A stretch of DNA of 34,784 bases, from assembly GCF_023898865.1 (NCBI RefSeq), contig NZ_JAGSOV010000075.1, positions 1 through 34,784 on the forward strand, given 5' to 3'. How positions within the stretch are numbered: position 1 is the first letter of the stretch; each line of letters begins with the position of its first letter. The position numbers were made by a program, and so were the translations under genes. This document shows, piece by piece, positions 23,864-31,928 of the stretch. Below the pieces are notes generated by a model that did no database searches, was not told the origin of the DNA, and worked only from the letters and a program-made list of their open reading frames with translations. The DNA comes from Pseudonocardia humida (GTDB lineage: Bacteria; Actinomycetota; Actinomycetes; Mycobacteriales; Pseudonocardiaceae).

Positions 23864-26389
23864 GTGCGCGCCGCCGTCCTGCGCGCCGTGCTCATCGAGA
23901 GCTGGCGCCGGCCCGGGCGCCAGCTGCTCATCGGGCTGGTGGTCGCGGTGGCGACGGCGTTCGCGGCGGCGTCGCTGCTGCTCACCGACAGCGCGCGCAG
24001 CGCGATCGTGCGCGAGCTGGCCGGTACGCCGCCCTCGGTGGCGCTGGTGGTGACCGCGCCGGCCACGGCGGGAGCGCCGTCGGTGGCGCAGGCGCCCGTC
24101 ATCGGCGAGGAGCCCCCGCCGGGGGTGTCGGCGGCGGTGGCGCAGCGGGTCCAGCGCACCCCGGGGGTGGCCGCGGTGGCCGGGTTCGGGGCGGGCGGCG
24201 TGCTGCTGTCGGCCCCCGGCGCCCCGGGCGACGGCGAGCCGTGGACGGCCATGTCGGTGGTCGACGGGCCGCTGTCGCGGTTCCCGGTGGTCGCCGGGCG
24301 CCTGCCGACCGGGTTCGACGAGGCCGCGGTCAGCGAGGACACCGCCCGCAGGCGAGGGCTGCAGCCCGGCGCCACGGTCACGCTCAGCGGCGCCGACGGG
24401 CGGGCCATCCCCTTCACCGTGACCGGGGTGGCCACCGTGCGCCTGCAGGCCGTCAACACGGTGCTGCTGCGCCCCGACATGCTCACCCGGATGACCGGGG
24501 CCGACCCGACCCAGCTCGACGTGCTGCTGGCGCCCGGCGCCTCGCCGTCGGACGTGGGCCCACGGCTGGCCGCCGCGGTCGGCGGTGCCGCCGTGGTGAC
24601 CGACGCGGTCTCGGTGCGCGCGGCCGAGCTGAGCAGCGCGTTCGGGTCGCTGGAGGGCATCTTCGCCGCGCTGGCCGTGTTCGGCGGCACCGCGGTGCTG
24701 GCCGCCGCGCTCACCACGTCCTGCGTGTACGCGACGGTGGCCGCGGGCAGGCGGCGCACGGTGCTGCTGCTGCGCCGCGTCGGGGCCGACCGCGGGCAGC
24801 TGCTGCGCGCGCTGCTGGTCGACGCGGCCAGCACCGGGCTGGCCGCGGGTCTGCTCGGGGTGGGGCTGTCGCTGCTGCTGGTGGACGGGGTGCGGCTGGC
24901 CATCCGGCAGCTGCTGGGCCAGGACCTGCCCGCGCCCCCGGTGCCCCCGGGCCTGATGGCCGCCTGCGTGGTCGGCGCCACGCTCGTCACCGTGGCCGCC
25001 GCCGTCGGGTCGGCGATGCGGGCGAGCGGTGAGCACCCCGCCGCCGCGGACGAGGGCAGCGAGCCGGTACGCAGCCCGCTCTGGACGACCCTCCGGCTGG
25101 TCGCGGCCGGGGCGCTGGGCGCCGGGGCGGCCGCCGCGGTGGTGCTGGCCGCCGGGACGGCCGATCCCACGGTCGCGCTCGCCCTGGTCTCCGGCGCCGG
25201 GGTGGCGGCGTTCGGCGCGGTGGTGTCGGCCGGCCCGGTGCTGCTGCCCGGGGTGGCCTGGCTGCTGGGCACGGCGCTGTCGCCGATCATCGGCATGTCC
25301 GGGCGGCTGGCCGTGCGCTCGACCCGCAACGCCCCGAACCGGGCCAGCACGACCGCCGCCGCGCTCGTCCTTGCGAGCCTGCTGCTGGCGGTGGTGCTGG
25401 TCGGCCTGGAGTCGATGAGCTCCTCGGTGCAGGACCGCATCGAGTCGAAGTTCCCCGCCGACGTGACGGCGGTCGCGGCCGGTCAGCAGGCGCTGCCCGC
25501 CGACCTGCCGCAGCGGATCGCCGCGCTGCCCGAGGCCGGGCAGGTGGCCCTCGTGCAGAGCGCCACGATGCGCTCCGGCGAGGCCAGCATGGACCTCACC
25601 GCCGTCGACACGGCCGCCTTCCCCGCGCTGTGCGACGGCGCCACCGACGCCGGTTCGCTGGCCGATCTCGCGCCCGGCACCGTCGCGCTGGACCGCGCCC
25701 AGGCCGCGGCGTGGGGGGTGGGGCTCGGCGATCCGCTGACCTTCGACGTGCCCGGCGCACCCGTCGAGCTGCGGGTCGTCGCGGTGTACCGGTCCAGCGG
25801 GGTGCTGGGCCCGATGACGGTGCACCCCACCGACCTGCCGCGCATCGTGCCCGACCCGCCGACCAGCCGGCAGCTGCTGGTCGACCCGGACGGCGGGGCG
25901 GACGTGGAGGCGCTGCGCACCGCGGTCTCCACCGCCGTGGCCGCCGATCCGGGGGTGCTCGTGCAGGTGCCCGCCGACCTGCGCAGCGAGCTGTCCGGCA
26001 CGATGGACCTGACCCGGGGCGTGGCGTTCGGGCTGATCGCGGCGACGGTGCTGGTTGCGGTGTGCGGGGTGGCCGTGGCGCTGGCGCTGGCCGTCCGCGA
26101 GCGGCACCGCGAGTCGACGACGCTGCGCGCGCTGGGGCTGACCCCGGCGCAGGCGGTGGCCTCGATCGGGGTGGAGAGCACCCTGCTCGGGTTGGCGGGC
26201 GTGGTCATCGGCACCGGTCTGGGCGTGCTGTTCGGGGTGCTGGCGGTGGCGGTGCTGCAGGAGCGCGCGGTGGTGCCCGTCGGGACGCTGCTGCTCTCGG
26301 CGGTGGCGCTGGTCGCGGTGGCCGCACTGGCGGGCACCCTGCCCGCGGTGGCGGCCGCACGCCGCCGTCCCATCCCGACGGCCGACTGA
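23864..26389 (+). CDS. FtsX/MacB-type ABC permease, two FtsX domains
   Basis: An 841-residue membrane protein. A first helix (residues about 20-42) is followed by a large extracytoplasmic domain, then an FtsX helix set around 265-390, a central hydrophobic pair around 415-490, a second extracytoplasmic domain (about 510-715), and a C-terminal FtsX set (about 725-830) with ERHRESTTLRALGLTPAQ, the loop that contacts the ATPase. This is the duplicated architecture of MacB/LolC-like mechanotransmission permeases in Gram-positives. The GTG at 23864 lies 6 bases after the ATPase stop, so the two genes are one unit. The cargo may be peptide, lipid or envelope components. It is not an FtsE/FtsX division pair by size. 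Confidence 0.92.
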   Translation: MRAAVLRAVLIESWRRPGRQLLIGLVVAVATAFAAASLLLTDSARSAIVRELAGTPPSVALVVTAPATAGAPSVAQAPVIGEEPPPGVSAAVAQRVQRTPGVAAVAGFGAGGVLLSAPGAPGDGEPWTAMSVVDGPLSRFPVVAGRLPTGFDEAAVSEDTARRRGLQPGATVTLSGADGRAIPFTVTGVATVRLQAVNTVLLRPDMLTRMTGADPTQLDVLLAPGASPSDVGPRLAAAVGGAAVVTDAVSVRAAELSSAFGSLEGIFAALAVFGGTAVLAAALTTSCVYATVAAGRRRTVLLLRRVGADRGQLLRALLVDAASTGLAAGLLGVGLSLLLVDGVRLAIRQLLGQDLPAPPVPPGLMAACVVGATLVTVAAAVGSAMRASGEHPAAADEGSEPVRSPLWTTLRLVAAGALGAGAAAAVVLAAGTADPTVALALVSGAGVAAFGAVVSAGPVLLPGVAWLLGTALSPIIGMSGRLAVRSTRNAPNRASTTAAALVLASLLLAVVLVGLESMSSSVQDRIESKFPADVTAVAAGQQALPADLPQRIAALPEAGQVALVQSATMRSGEASMDLTAVDTAAFPALCDGATDAGSLADLAPGTVALDRAQAAAWGVGLGDPLTFDVPGAPVELRVVAVYRSSGVLGPMTVHPTDLPRIVPDPPTSRQLLVDPDGGADVEALRTAVSTAVAADPGVLVQVPADLRSELSGTMDLTRGVAFGLIAATVLVAVCGVAVALALAVRERHRESTTLRALGLTPAQAVASIGVESTLLGLAGVVIGTGLGVLFGVLAVAVLQERAVVPVGTLLLSAVALVAVAALAGTLPAVAAARRRPIPTAD

Positions 26390-26843
26390 ATCGCCCGAAC
26401 AGAGTCTATTCGGTAAGGCTGCTCGGCGTATGCCGTACAGCTATTCGACGGTTCGTACAGGGCCTCCCGAAAGCCATGGAGAACTGTCGCCGCTCATCAT
26501 TCGCGCGCCTCACCGGTGTGCGGATCGCTGTTGGCCACCCTCGGTCACCGGGCCGCGGGACCTCGTTCAGTACGACGCGACCGGGCCGTTCACGCCCACA
26601 TGGCGGCCGGGTCGCCCGCCGATCGCGGCGACGACCGGAATGCGCGTGCCGTCACGGGCCGGAATTGCCGTGAGGTACCTGTCGGGTGGTGTTCGCGCAC
26701 CCGACTTGCCGCCCGCCGACGATTCCTGCTGCACTTCACGGCAGATCGGCTGAACAGCCGATCGGGAAAGTCCGTCCGGCGGCTCGCCCCCCGACCCGCC
26801 GGGCGGACTCCACCCCGAAGACCCGCTCGAGAAGGGCACCGCC
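26390..26843. other. 454-bp gene-free region
   Basis: No reading frame here has convincing codon use. The region is noticeably richer in A/T at both ends than its neighbours. It contains the 10-mer TTCGTACAGG (26452-26461), which recurs at 27911-27920 in the sigma/nSTAND promoter region, and the 20-bp palindrome at 26744-26763. It probably holds the promoter of the small CxxC protein. Confidence 0.5.
26744..26763. promoter_or_regulatory. Perfect 9-2-9 palindrome
   Basis: GATCGGCTGAACAGCCGATC is a perfect inverted repeat with a 2-base centre, 80 bp upstream of the small CxxC protein start. The tiny loop is less suited to a terminator than to a dimeric regulator site. An RNA hairpin is still possible. 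Confidence 0.5.
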
Positions 26844-27089
26844 GTGGATGTGCTCAGCGCCACCCTCGTCGCCGAGGAGGGGCCCGTCTCCTTCGCGCAC
26901 TACCTGGCGGGCGACCGGAGCGCGGAGCTGTCCGAGGTGGGCAAGGCGCAGGCGGTCTGCGGGCGGGTCTTCCTCCCCGCGGCCCTCGCCGCCCCGCTCG
27001 GGCGCCCCTGCCCGCTCTGCGAGGCCGTGATCGGCCTGGCCCTGTCCCACGGCCAGGACGCGGCCGCGGCGGGCGCACGGCGCGGCTGA
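26844..27089 (+). CDS. Small CxxC protein, 81 aa
   Basis: Residues 1-30 are mixed; Cys39 in AVCGRVFLPAALAAP and Cys56/Cys59 in GRPCPLCEAV form a Cys-x16-Cys-x2-Cys pattern. Small proteins with an isolated Cys followed by a CPxC knuckle are, from memory, frequent in Pseudonocardiaceae, and could bind zinc or a cluster with a His (His20 or His69) as fourth ligand; the function is unknown. The GTG at 26844 has GAAGGG about 9 bases upstream. It is convergent with the sigma factor gene, with 34 bp between them. Confidence 0.75.
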   Translation: MDVLSATLVAEEGPVSFAHYLAGDRSAELSEVGKAQAVCGRVFLPAALAAPLGRPCPLCEAVIGLALSHGQDAAAAGARRG

Positions 27090-27123
27090 GGCCCGGCCCG
27101 GAGCCGTCCTGGGTGGAGTGTCC

Positions 27124-27738
27124 TCAGCCGACCGGGCGGTCGGCGATCAGCTTGCGCAGCTTGGCCATCGCCCGGTGCTGCATCACCCGGACCGCCCCCG
27201 CGCTCGAGCCCATGATCTGCGCGGTCTCCTCGGCCGAGTAGTGCAGCGCGACCCGCAGCACCAGCACCTCCCGGTAGTTCTCCGGGATCTCCCCGAGCAG
27301 CGTGCGCAGCTCGTCGACCTGGCTGCCCAGCACCGCGCGCAGCTCCGGACCGGGGCCGCCGTCGGCCTCGTCGGGCATCCCGTCGGTGGGGTCGGAGCGG
27401 TCGCGCCCGGCCACCCGGAACGCGTCGACCACCTTGTTGCTGGCGATGCCGAACACGAACGCCATCACCGGCTTCTCGCCGCTGCGGTAGCGCGGTAGCG
27501 CCCCGCAGAGCGCCAGCAGGACGTCCTGCGCGACGTCCTCGGCGGTCTGCAACCCGACGGCCCGGCTGCCCATGCGCGCCCGGCAGTAGCCGAGCACGGG
27601 CTGGCGCACCAGCTCCAGCAGCCGGCTCACCGATCCGCGGTCGCCGGTCGCGGCCGCCGCGGCCAGCCGGTCCAGCTCGGCGTCCCGGCGGGCCGCCTCC
27701 CCTCCCGGATCGTCTCGTCTCCCGGCTCGCACCGGCAC
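27124..27738 (-). CDS. ECF-type RNA polymerase sigma factor, SigD/ShbA-like
   Basis: About 204 residues. Region 2 is seen in TAEDVAQDVLLALCGALPRYRSGEKPVMAFVFGIASNKVVDAFR, and region 4 in PENYREVLVLRVALHYSAEETAQIMGSSAGAVRVMQHRAMAKLRKL. The phrases RYCR/GYCRARM, FVFGIASNKV and AGAVRVMQHRA match mycobacterial SigD and streptomycete ShbA, sigma factors that act on ribosomal and principal-sigma genes. The GTG at 27738 is chosen because GGGAGG lies five bases before it; a GTG at 27801 would add 21 residues. No anti-sigma gene of the RsdA type is adjacent. Instead the divergent neighbour is a membrane-tethered nSTAND-like protein, 258 bp away. Confidence 0.92.
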   Translation of the reverse strand: MPVRAGRRDDPGGEAARRDAELDRLAAAAATGDRGSVSRLLELVRQPVLGYCRARMGSRAVGLQTAEDVAQDVLLALCGALPRYRSGEKPVMAFVFGIASNKVVDAFRVAGRDRSDPTDGMPDEADGGPGPELRAVLGSQVDELRTLLGEIPENYREVLVLRVALHYSAEETAQIMGSSAGAVRVMQHRAMAKLRKLIADRPVG

Positions 27739-27903
27739 ACGCCCCTCCCGTGCGTGGTGGATCCCGCCGCGGCCAGCCGTGACGGGTGGGCGCGCCGCCA
27801 CCGTCCGATGTGCCCTTCGGGCCGGTGACGTGCCCCTGGAGCGCGAACAGTAGCCCGTCGCGGAGGGCGCAGGCGCCCCGAAGGAGCGCCTCCGGCACCA
27901 TCC

Positions 27904-27917
27904 GTACGAATTCGTAC
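27904..27917. promoter_or_regulatory. Perfect 14-bp palindrome between sigma factor and nSTAND genes
   Basis: GTACGAATTCGTAC is self-complementary and lies 166 bp from the sigma start and 79 bp from the nSTAND start. Just downstream, GTAACGCT (27930-27937) resembles an ECF -35 (AAC core), with CGACTT at 27953 as a possible partner. The assignment to a particular sigma factor is tentative. Confidence 0.4.
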
Positions 27918-27996
27918 AGGCGCCGAGCGGTAACGCTGGGTGATATGTGGAACGACTTCAGCCACGCCCGCACACCGTCGTCGCACAAGGAGCCCG

Positions 27997-29742
27997 ATGG
28001 CACAGGACCCTCCTACCGGGGCGGACGCCTCCGACCCGGATCCGCGCGACGTCCGCGACCGCGCGGACCTCGCCGCCGCCCTGCTGTCGCTCAAGGCGAG
28101 ATCGAACCTCAGCTACAGACGACTCGAACGTGTGACGGCCGAGGCGCCCGGGGCGCGGTTCGGGCTGCCCTTCACGACCATCCGGGACTACATCCAGGGT
28201 CGCTCGCTGCCGACCGCCGACCGCCTCGACCAGATCGTCTGGGCGTGCCGGGTGACCGATCCGGAGCAGCGCGCGGAGTGGGCGCGCGCGCTGCGCCGGG
28301 TGATCGACGCGGGAGCCCAGACCCACACCGCCGACCCGTACCGGGGGCTCACCCCCTACGTCGAGGACGACGCCGAGCGCTTCCACGGCCGCGCGGGGCT
28401 CGTCGCCGAGCTGGTCGGCCGATTATCGGCGGCGGGGGCGGCGGGCGGTGGCCTGGTGGCCGTGGTCGGTGCGTCCGGGGCGGGCACCACCTCGGTGCTG
28501 CGCGCCGGGCTGATGGCCGCGCTGCGCCGGGAGGCGCCCAACCGCCCGGTCCGCTACGGCACGCCCGGATCCGACCCGGCCGGGCAGCTGGCCGAGCTGC
28601 TCGGCGCCGACCGGCCCCGCCCCGGCGCCCCAGCCCCGGTCGTCGTCCTCGACCAGCTCGAACAGCTCTTCACCGCGTCGGCCCCGGCCCGCGCGGCGTT
28701 CCTGACGATGCTGGAGGAGGCCACCACCGGCCCGCAGGGCACTGTCGTCGTGGTGGGGCTGCGCGCCGACCGGCTCGACCGCGCCCGCCGCGAGCCGGTG
28801 CTGGCGGCCGCCCTCGACGCCGGACCCGTGGTCGTCGGCGCGATGGCCCCCGACGAGCTGCGGCAGGCGATCGTCGGGCCGGCCACCGGGGCGGGCCGGG
28901 CCGTCGGCGACGGCCTGGTCGAGCTGCTGCTGCACGAGCTGCGTGACGGCTCGGCCGGGGGAGCGCACGCACCGGGCGCGCTGCCGCTGCTGTCGCTGGC
29001 CCTGTCGGCGACCTGGGCGAGCGCGGCGGGCGCCGAGCTCACCGTGGCCGACTACCGGGCGGGCGGTGGGCTGGACGGGGCCGCGACGCGGGTCGCCGAG
29101 GCCGTCTACGCCGGTCTGGGCGTCGAGGAGCAGCGGATCGTGCGCACGGTGCTGCTGCGCCTGGTCCGGGTCGCCGACGACGCCGAGCCCGCCCGCAGGC
29201 GGGCGCCGGTCGACGAGCTGGCCGAGCTGGCCGAGGCGGCGCCGGTCGTCGACCGGCTGGTGGCGGCCCGGGTGCTCACCCTCGGCGAGGGCACCGTCGA
29301 GATCACCCACGACGTGCTGCTGCACTGCTGGCCGCGGCTGGTCGGCTGGCTGGCCGAGGACCGCTCCGGGCACGCGGTGCGCGGTGCGCTGGCCGAGGCC
29401 GCCCGCCGCTGGCAGGACGGCGGCACCGACCCCGGCCTGCTGCTGCGCGGCCGCCCGCTGGCCGACGCCGTCGACTGGGCCGCCGGCACGGCCGGCGACG
29501 AGCTGGCGCCCAGCGAGCTGCACTTCCTGCGGGCCAGCCTGGAGCGCGACGCCACCGACCACGCCGTCCAGCGCGGCAGGGCGCGGCGGCTGCTGGTCGC
29601 CGTCGTGGTGCTCGCCGTGGTGACGACGGCGCTGATCGGCGTCACCGCGCTGGCCCTGCTCGGCGGCCCGGAACCGATCGTCGAGTGCCCGGCGCCGCCA
29701 CCGGCCGCGCTCGTGATCACCCCGGGGGCGCCGCAGCGGTGA
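27997..29742 (+). CDS. HTH-nSTAND1-like protein with C-terminal membrane helix, no WD40
   Basis: A 581-residue protein. An N-terminal helix-turn-helix (about 22-90, SYRRLERVTAE to TTIRDYIQGRSLPTADRLDQIV) is followed by the nSTAND1 core starting PYRGLTPYVEDDAERFHGR. Walker A is degenerate: GASGAGTTS (158-166), with Thr164 where the catalytic Lys should be. Walker B is VVVLDQLEQLF (Asp219). A winged-helix/TPR-like all-helical region ends near 525. A single membrane helix (about 532-555) and a short Pro-rich tail with one Cys replace the WD40 propeller usual in this family. The ATG at 27997 has AAGGAG six bases upstream. Leu143 is coded by TTA, rare in such genomes. It is probably a membrane-bound regulator rather than an active ATPase switch. 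Confidence 0.88.
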   Translation: MAQDPPTGADASDPDPRDVRDRADLAAALLSLKARSNLSYRRLERVTAEAPGARFGLPFTTIRDYIQGRSLPTADRLDQIVWACRVTDPEQRAEWARALRRVIDAGAQTHTADPYRGLTPYVEDDAERFHGRAGLVAELVGRLSAAGAAGGGLVAVVGASGAGTTSVLRAGLMAALRREAPNRPVRYGTPGSDPAGQLAELLGADRPRPGAPAPVVVLDQLEQLFTASAPARAAFLTMLEEATTGPQGTVVVVGLRADRLDRARREPVLAAALDAGPVVVGAMAPDELRQAIVGPATGAGRAVGDGLVELLLHELRDGSAGGAHAPGALPLLSLALSATWASAAGAELTVADYRAGGGLDGAATRVAEAVYAGLGVEEQRIVRTVLLRLVRVADDAEPARRRAPVDELAELAEAAPVVDRLVAARVLTLGEGTVEITHDVLLHCWPRLVGWLAEDRSGHAVRGALAEAARRWQDGGTDPGLLLRGRPLADAVDWAAGTAGDELAPSELHFLRASLERDATDHAVQRGRARRLLVAVVVLAVVTTALIGVTALALLGGPEPIVECPAPPPAALVITPGAPQR

Positions 29743-29754
29743 GGGCGCGGACTG

Positions 29755-30198
29755 CTACACGGGGCGCGGGTGGTCGACCGACTGCTCGCGCCTGCGGGCC
29801 GCCACCCGCCGGTAGCTGTAGACGAGCAGGCCCAGCAGGATCAGCCCGGACAGGATCAGGCTCGACCCGGTGGGCCAGCCGCCCAGCGGCACCCGCGGCC
29901 CCAGCAGGCCCCAGGTCACCCCGACGCCGACCAACCCGAGCCCGAACAGCACGGACAGGGTGATCCGCAGTGGGGAGGACACGCTGTCCTCGGCGGCCTT
30001 CATCGCCCGGTCCTGCACCGGGTCGACGTACTTGTCCACGGAGGGGAACTGGGTGGACAGCACCAGCAGCCCGGCCAGCACCAGCAGCAGCCCCGGCCCG
30101 GGCAGCACCAGCAGCGCGATCCCGACCAGCAGCAGCAGCCCGCCTGCGACCAGGGCCAGCGCCCGCTTCGCCGGGTTGGACCCTCGTTGATCAGCCAT
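29755..30198 (-). CDS. PGPGW-family transmembrane protein
   Basis: 147 residues. Hydrophobic helices lie at about 14-45 (LALVAGGLLLLVGIALLVLPGPGLLLVLAGLLVLS, containing the LPGPG signature) and in the C-terminal half (LSVLFGLGLVGVGVTW and LILSGLILLGLLVYSY), with a basic tail. The function of this family is not established. The start ATG at 30198 (MADQRGSNPAKR) is preferred over the in-frame GTG at 30231; a G-rich stretch (ACAGGGGG) lies upstream. It is convergent with the nSTAND-like gene, 12 bases apart, and divergent from cbs. Confidence 0.88.
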   Translation of the reverse strand: MADQRGSNPAKRALALVAGGLLLLVGIALLVLPGPGLLLVLAGLLVLSTQFPSVDKYVDPVQDRAMKAAEDSVSSPLRITLSVLFGLGLVGVGVTWGLLGPRVPLGGWPTGSSLILSGLILLGLLVYSYRRVAARRREQSVDHPRPV

Positions 30199-30278
30199 GG
30201 CGGTGTGCCCCCTGTCCTGTCGGGCGCTCAACGTACGACACCCCGACGCCGTTCCGCCGCGAGTGCGACGATTGGAGC

Positions 30279-31643
30279 ATGCGCTACGTGGAGCACATCT
30301 CCGATCTGGTCGGGAACACGCCGCTGGTGCGCCTGGGCGCGGTCGCGGACGGCATTCGGGCCACCGTGCTCGCCAAGGTCGAGTACATGAACCCCGGCGG
30401 GAGTGTGAAGGACCGCATCGCCAAGCGCATGGTCGAGGCGGCCGAGGCCGCCGGCGAGCTGCGCCCGGGCGGCACGATCGTGGAGCCCACGTCGGGCAAC
30501 ACCGGCGTCGGCCTGGCCATGATCGCCCAGCGCAAGGGCTACAAGTGCGTGTTCGTCTGCCCGGACAAGGTCAGCGAGGACAAGCGCAACGTGCTGCGCG
30601 CCTACGGGGCGGAGGTCGTCGTCTGCCCGACGGCGGTCGACCCCGACCACCCCGACTCCTACTACAAGGTGTCCGACCGGCTGGTCGGCGAGATCGACGG
30701 CGCCTGGAAGCCCAACCAGTACGCCAACGTGAACAACCCGCTCTCGCACTACGAGGGCACCGGCCCGGAGATCTGGGAGCAGACCGACGGGAGGATCACC
30801 CACTTCGTGGCCGGCATCGGCACCGGCGGCACGATCTCGGGCACCGGGCGCTACCTCAAGGAGGTCTCCGACGGGCGGGTGCAGATCGTCGGCGCCGACC
30901 CCGAGGGCTCGGTGTACTCCGGCGGCACCGGCCGGCCGTACCTGGTCGAGGGCGTCGGTGAGGACTTCTGGCCGACCACCTACGACAAGGACGTCTGCGA
31001 CCGGATCATCGCCGTCTCCGACGGCGACTCCTTCGCGATGACCCGGCGGCTGGCCAACGAGGAGGCGCTGCTGGTCGGCGGCTCGTGCGGGATGGCCGCG
31101 GTGGCCGCGCTGCGGTTGGCCGCCGAGCTGCCCGAGGACGCCGTCGTGGTCGTGCTGCTGCCCGACGGCGGGCGCGGCTACCTGGGCAAGGTCTTCGACG
31201 ACCGGTGGATGGCGGGCTACGGTTTCCTGCCGCCCGCGCAGGGCTCCACCGTCGGCGACGTGCTGCGCCGCAAGGACGGCCGGATCCCCGACCTCGTGCA
31301 CGCCCACCCGAACGAGACCGTCGCCGACGCCGTGCAGTACCTGCGCGAGTTCCACGTCTCCCAGATGCCGGTCGTGCGCGCCGAGCCGCCGGTGATGGCG
31401 GCCGAGGTCGCCGGTTCGGTCATCGAGCGCGACCTGCTCGACGCGCTGTTCACCGGGCGCGCGCAGCTGTCCGACCGCCTCGACAAGCACATGTCGCCCG
31501 CGCTGCCCACGATCGGGGCGGGGGAGCCGCTGGACACGGCGATGAGCGCGTTCGCCGACGCCGACGCCGCGCTGGTGCTGGTGGACGGCAAGCCCGCCGG
31601 GGTGGTGACCCGCTCGGACGTGCTGGCGTTCCTGGGCGGCTGA
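30279..31643 (+). CDS. cbs: Cystathionine beta-synthase
   Basis: A 454-residue PLP enzyme that condenses serine and homocysteine to cystathionine, the first step of reverse transsulfuration. PLP Lys44 is in NPGGSVKDRIAKRM, substrate loop TSGNTGVGLAM is present, and the phosphate-binding GTGGTISGTGRYLKE follows. The C-terminal region (about 330-454) carries a pair of CBS motifs (HVSQMPVV and ALVLVDGKPAGVVTRSDVLAFL) for adenosyl-ligand regulation. No heme-binding N-terminus is seen, as in other bacterial forms. The ATG at 30279 follows GACGAT by 6 bases, which suggests leaderless expression. The partner enzyme gene, metB, is encoded 285 bp downstream on the same strand. Confidence 0.95.
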   Translation: MRYVEHISDLVGNTPLVRLGAVADGIRATVLAKVEYMNPGGSVKDRIAKRMVEAAEAAGELRPGGTIVEPTSGNTGVGLAMIAQRKGYKCVFVCPDKVSEDKRNVLRAYGAEVVVCPTAVDPDHPDSYYKVSDRLVGEIDGAWKPNQYANVNNPLSHYEGTGPEIWEQTDGRITHFVAGIGTGGTISGTGRYLKEVSDGRVQIVGADPEGSVYSGGTGRPYLVEGVGEDFWPTTYDKDVCDRIIAVSDGDSFAMTRRLANEEALLVGGSCGMAAVAALRLAAELPEDAVVVVLLPDGGRGYLGKVFDDRWMAGYGFLPPAQGSTVGDVLRRKDGRIPDLVHAHPNETVADAVQYLREFHVSQMPVVRAEPPVMAAEVAGSVIERDLLDALFTGRAQLSDRLDKHMSPALPTIGAGEPLDTAMSAFADADAALVLVDGKPAGVVTRSDVLAFLGG

Positions 31644-31680
31644 GGGGTGGTCCCCGCGCCGCGTCGATCACGTTCTGGCG

Positions 31681-31755
31681 CACCGCGCACACCCGTTGGC
31701 CACCGCGCACATGTCAGGACGTGTGCGCGGTGGCCACGGGGTGCGCGCGGTCGTC
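31681..31755. repeat. Intergenic palindrome between cbs and metB
   Basis: CACCGCGCACA occurs twice in direct order (31681-31691 and 31701-31711) and once inverted (31722-31732). The core is a perfect 15-bp inverted repeat (31697-31711 with 31722-31736) around a 10-base loop, and flanking sequence continues the symmetry imperfectly (CGCGCAC-ACCC and GGGG-TGCGCGCG). It may terminate the cbs transcript, but its size and mixed direct/inverted repeats also suit a REP- or MITE-like element. Confidence 0.75.
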
Positions 31756-31915
31756 CTGGAGGGGCGCTGCGGGGCGGATCGGGGAGGCGCTGGTCACGAG
31801 GGCGCGCCCGGCCCGAGTGGATCTGGAGCCCAGGTCACGGGGCGGTGCGGAATGACCCGGGCGGCGGCGGCGCTGTACCCGGTATGCCGGCCAGAAGAGA
31901 CTCCGACGCTGCCCG

Positions 31916-31921
31916 TAGCGT
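31916..31921 (+). promoter_or_regulatory. Candidate -10 element (TAGCGT) of metB
   Basis: TAGCGT is followed by 7 bases and the ATG at 31929. This fits leaderless initiation and favours the ATG over the in-frame GTG at 31920, which overlaps the hexamer. Confidence 0.4.
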
Positions 31922-31928
31922 GACCGCC

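Noticed and set aside
20453..26107. A 1884-codon open frame on the minus strand across the ABC genes
   Set aside because: It is antisense to two well-supported genes, its translation is Gly/Ala/Arg/His low complexity with no domain, and long antisense frames are expected at this G+C.
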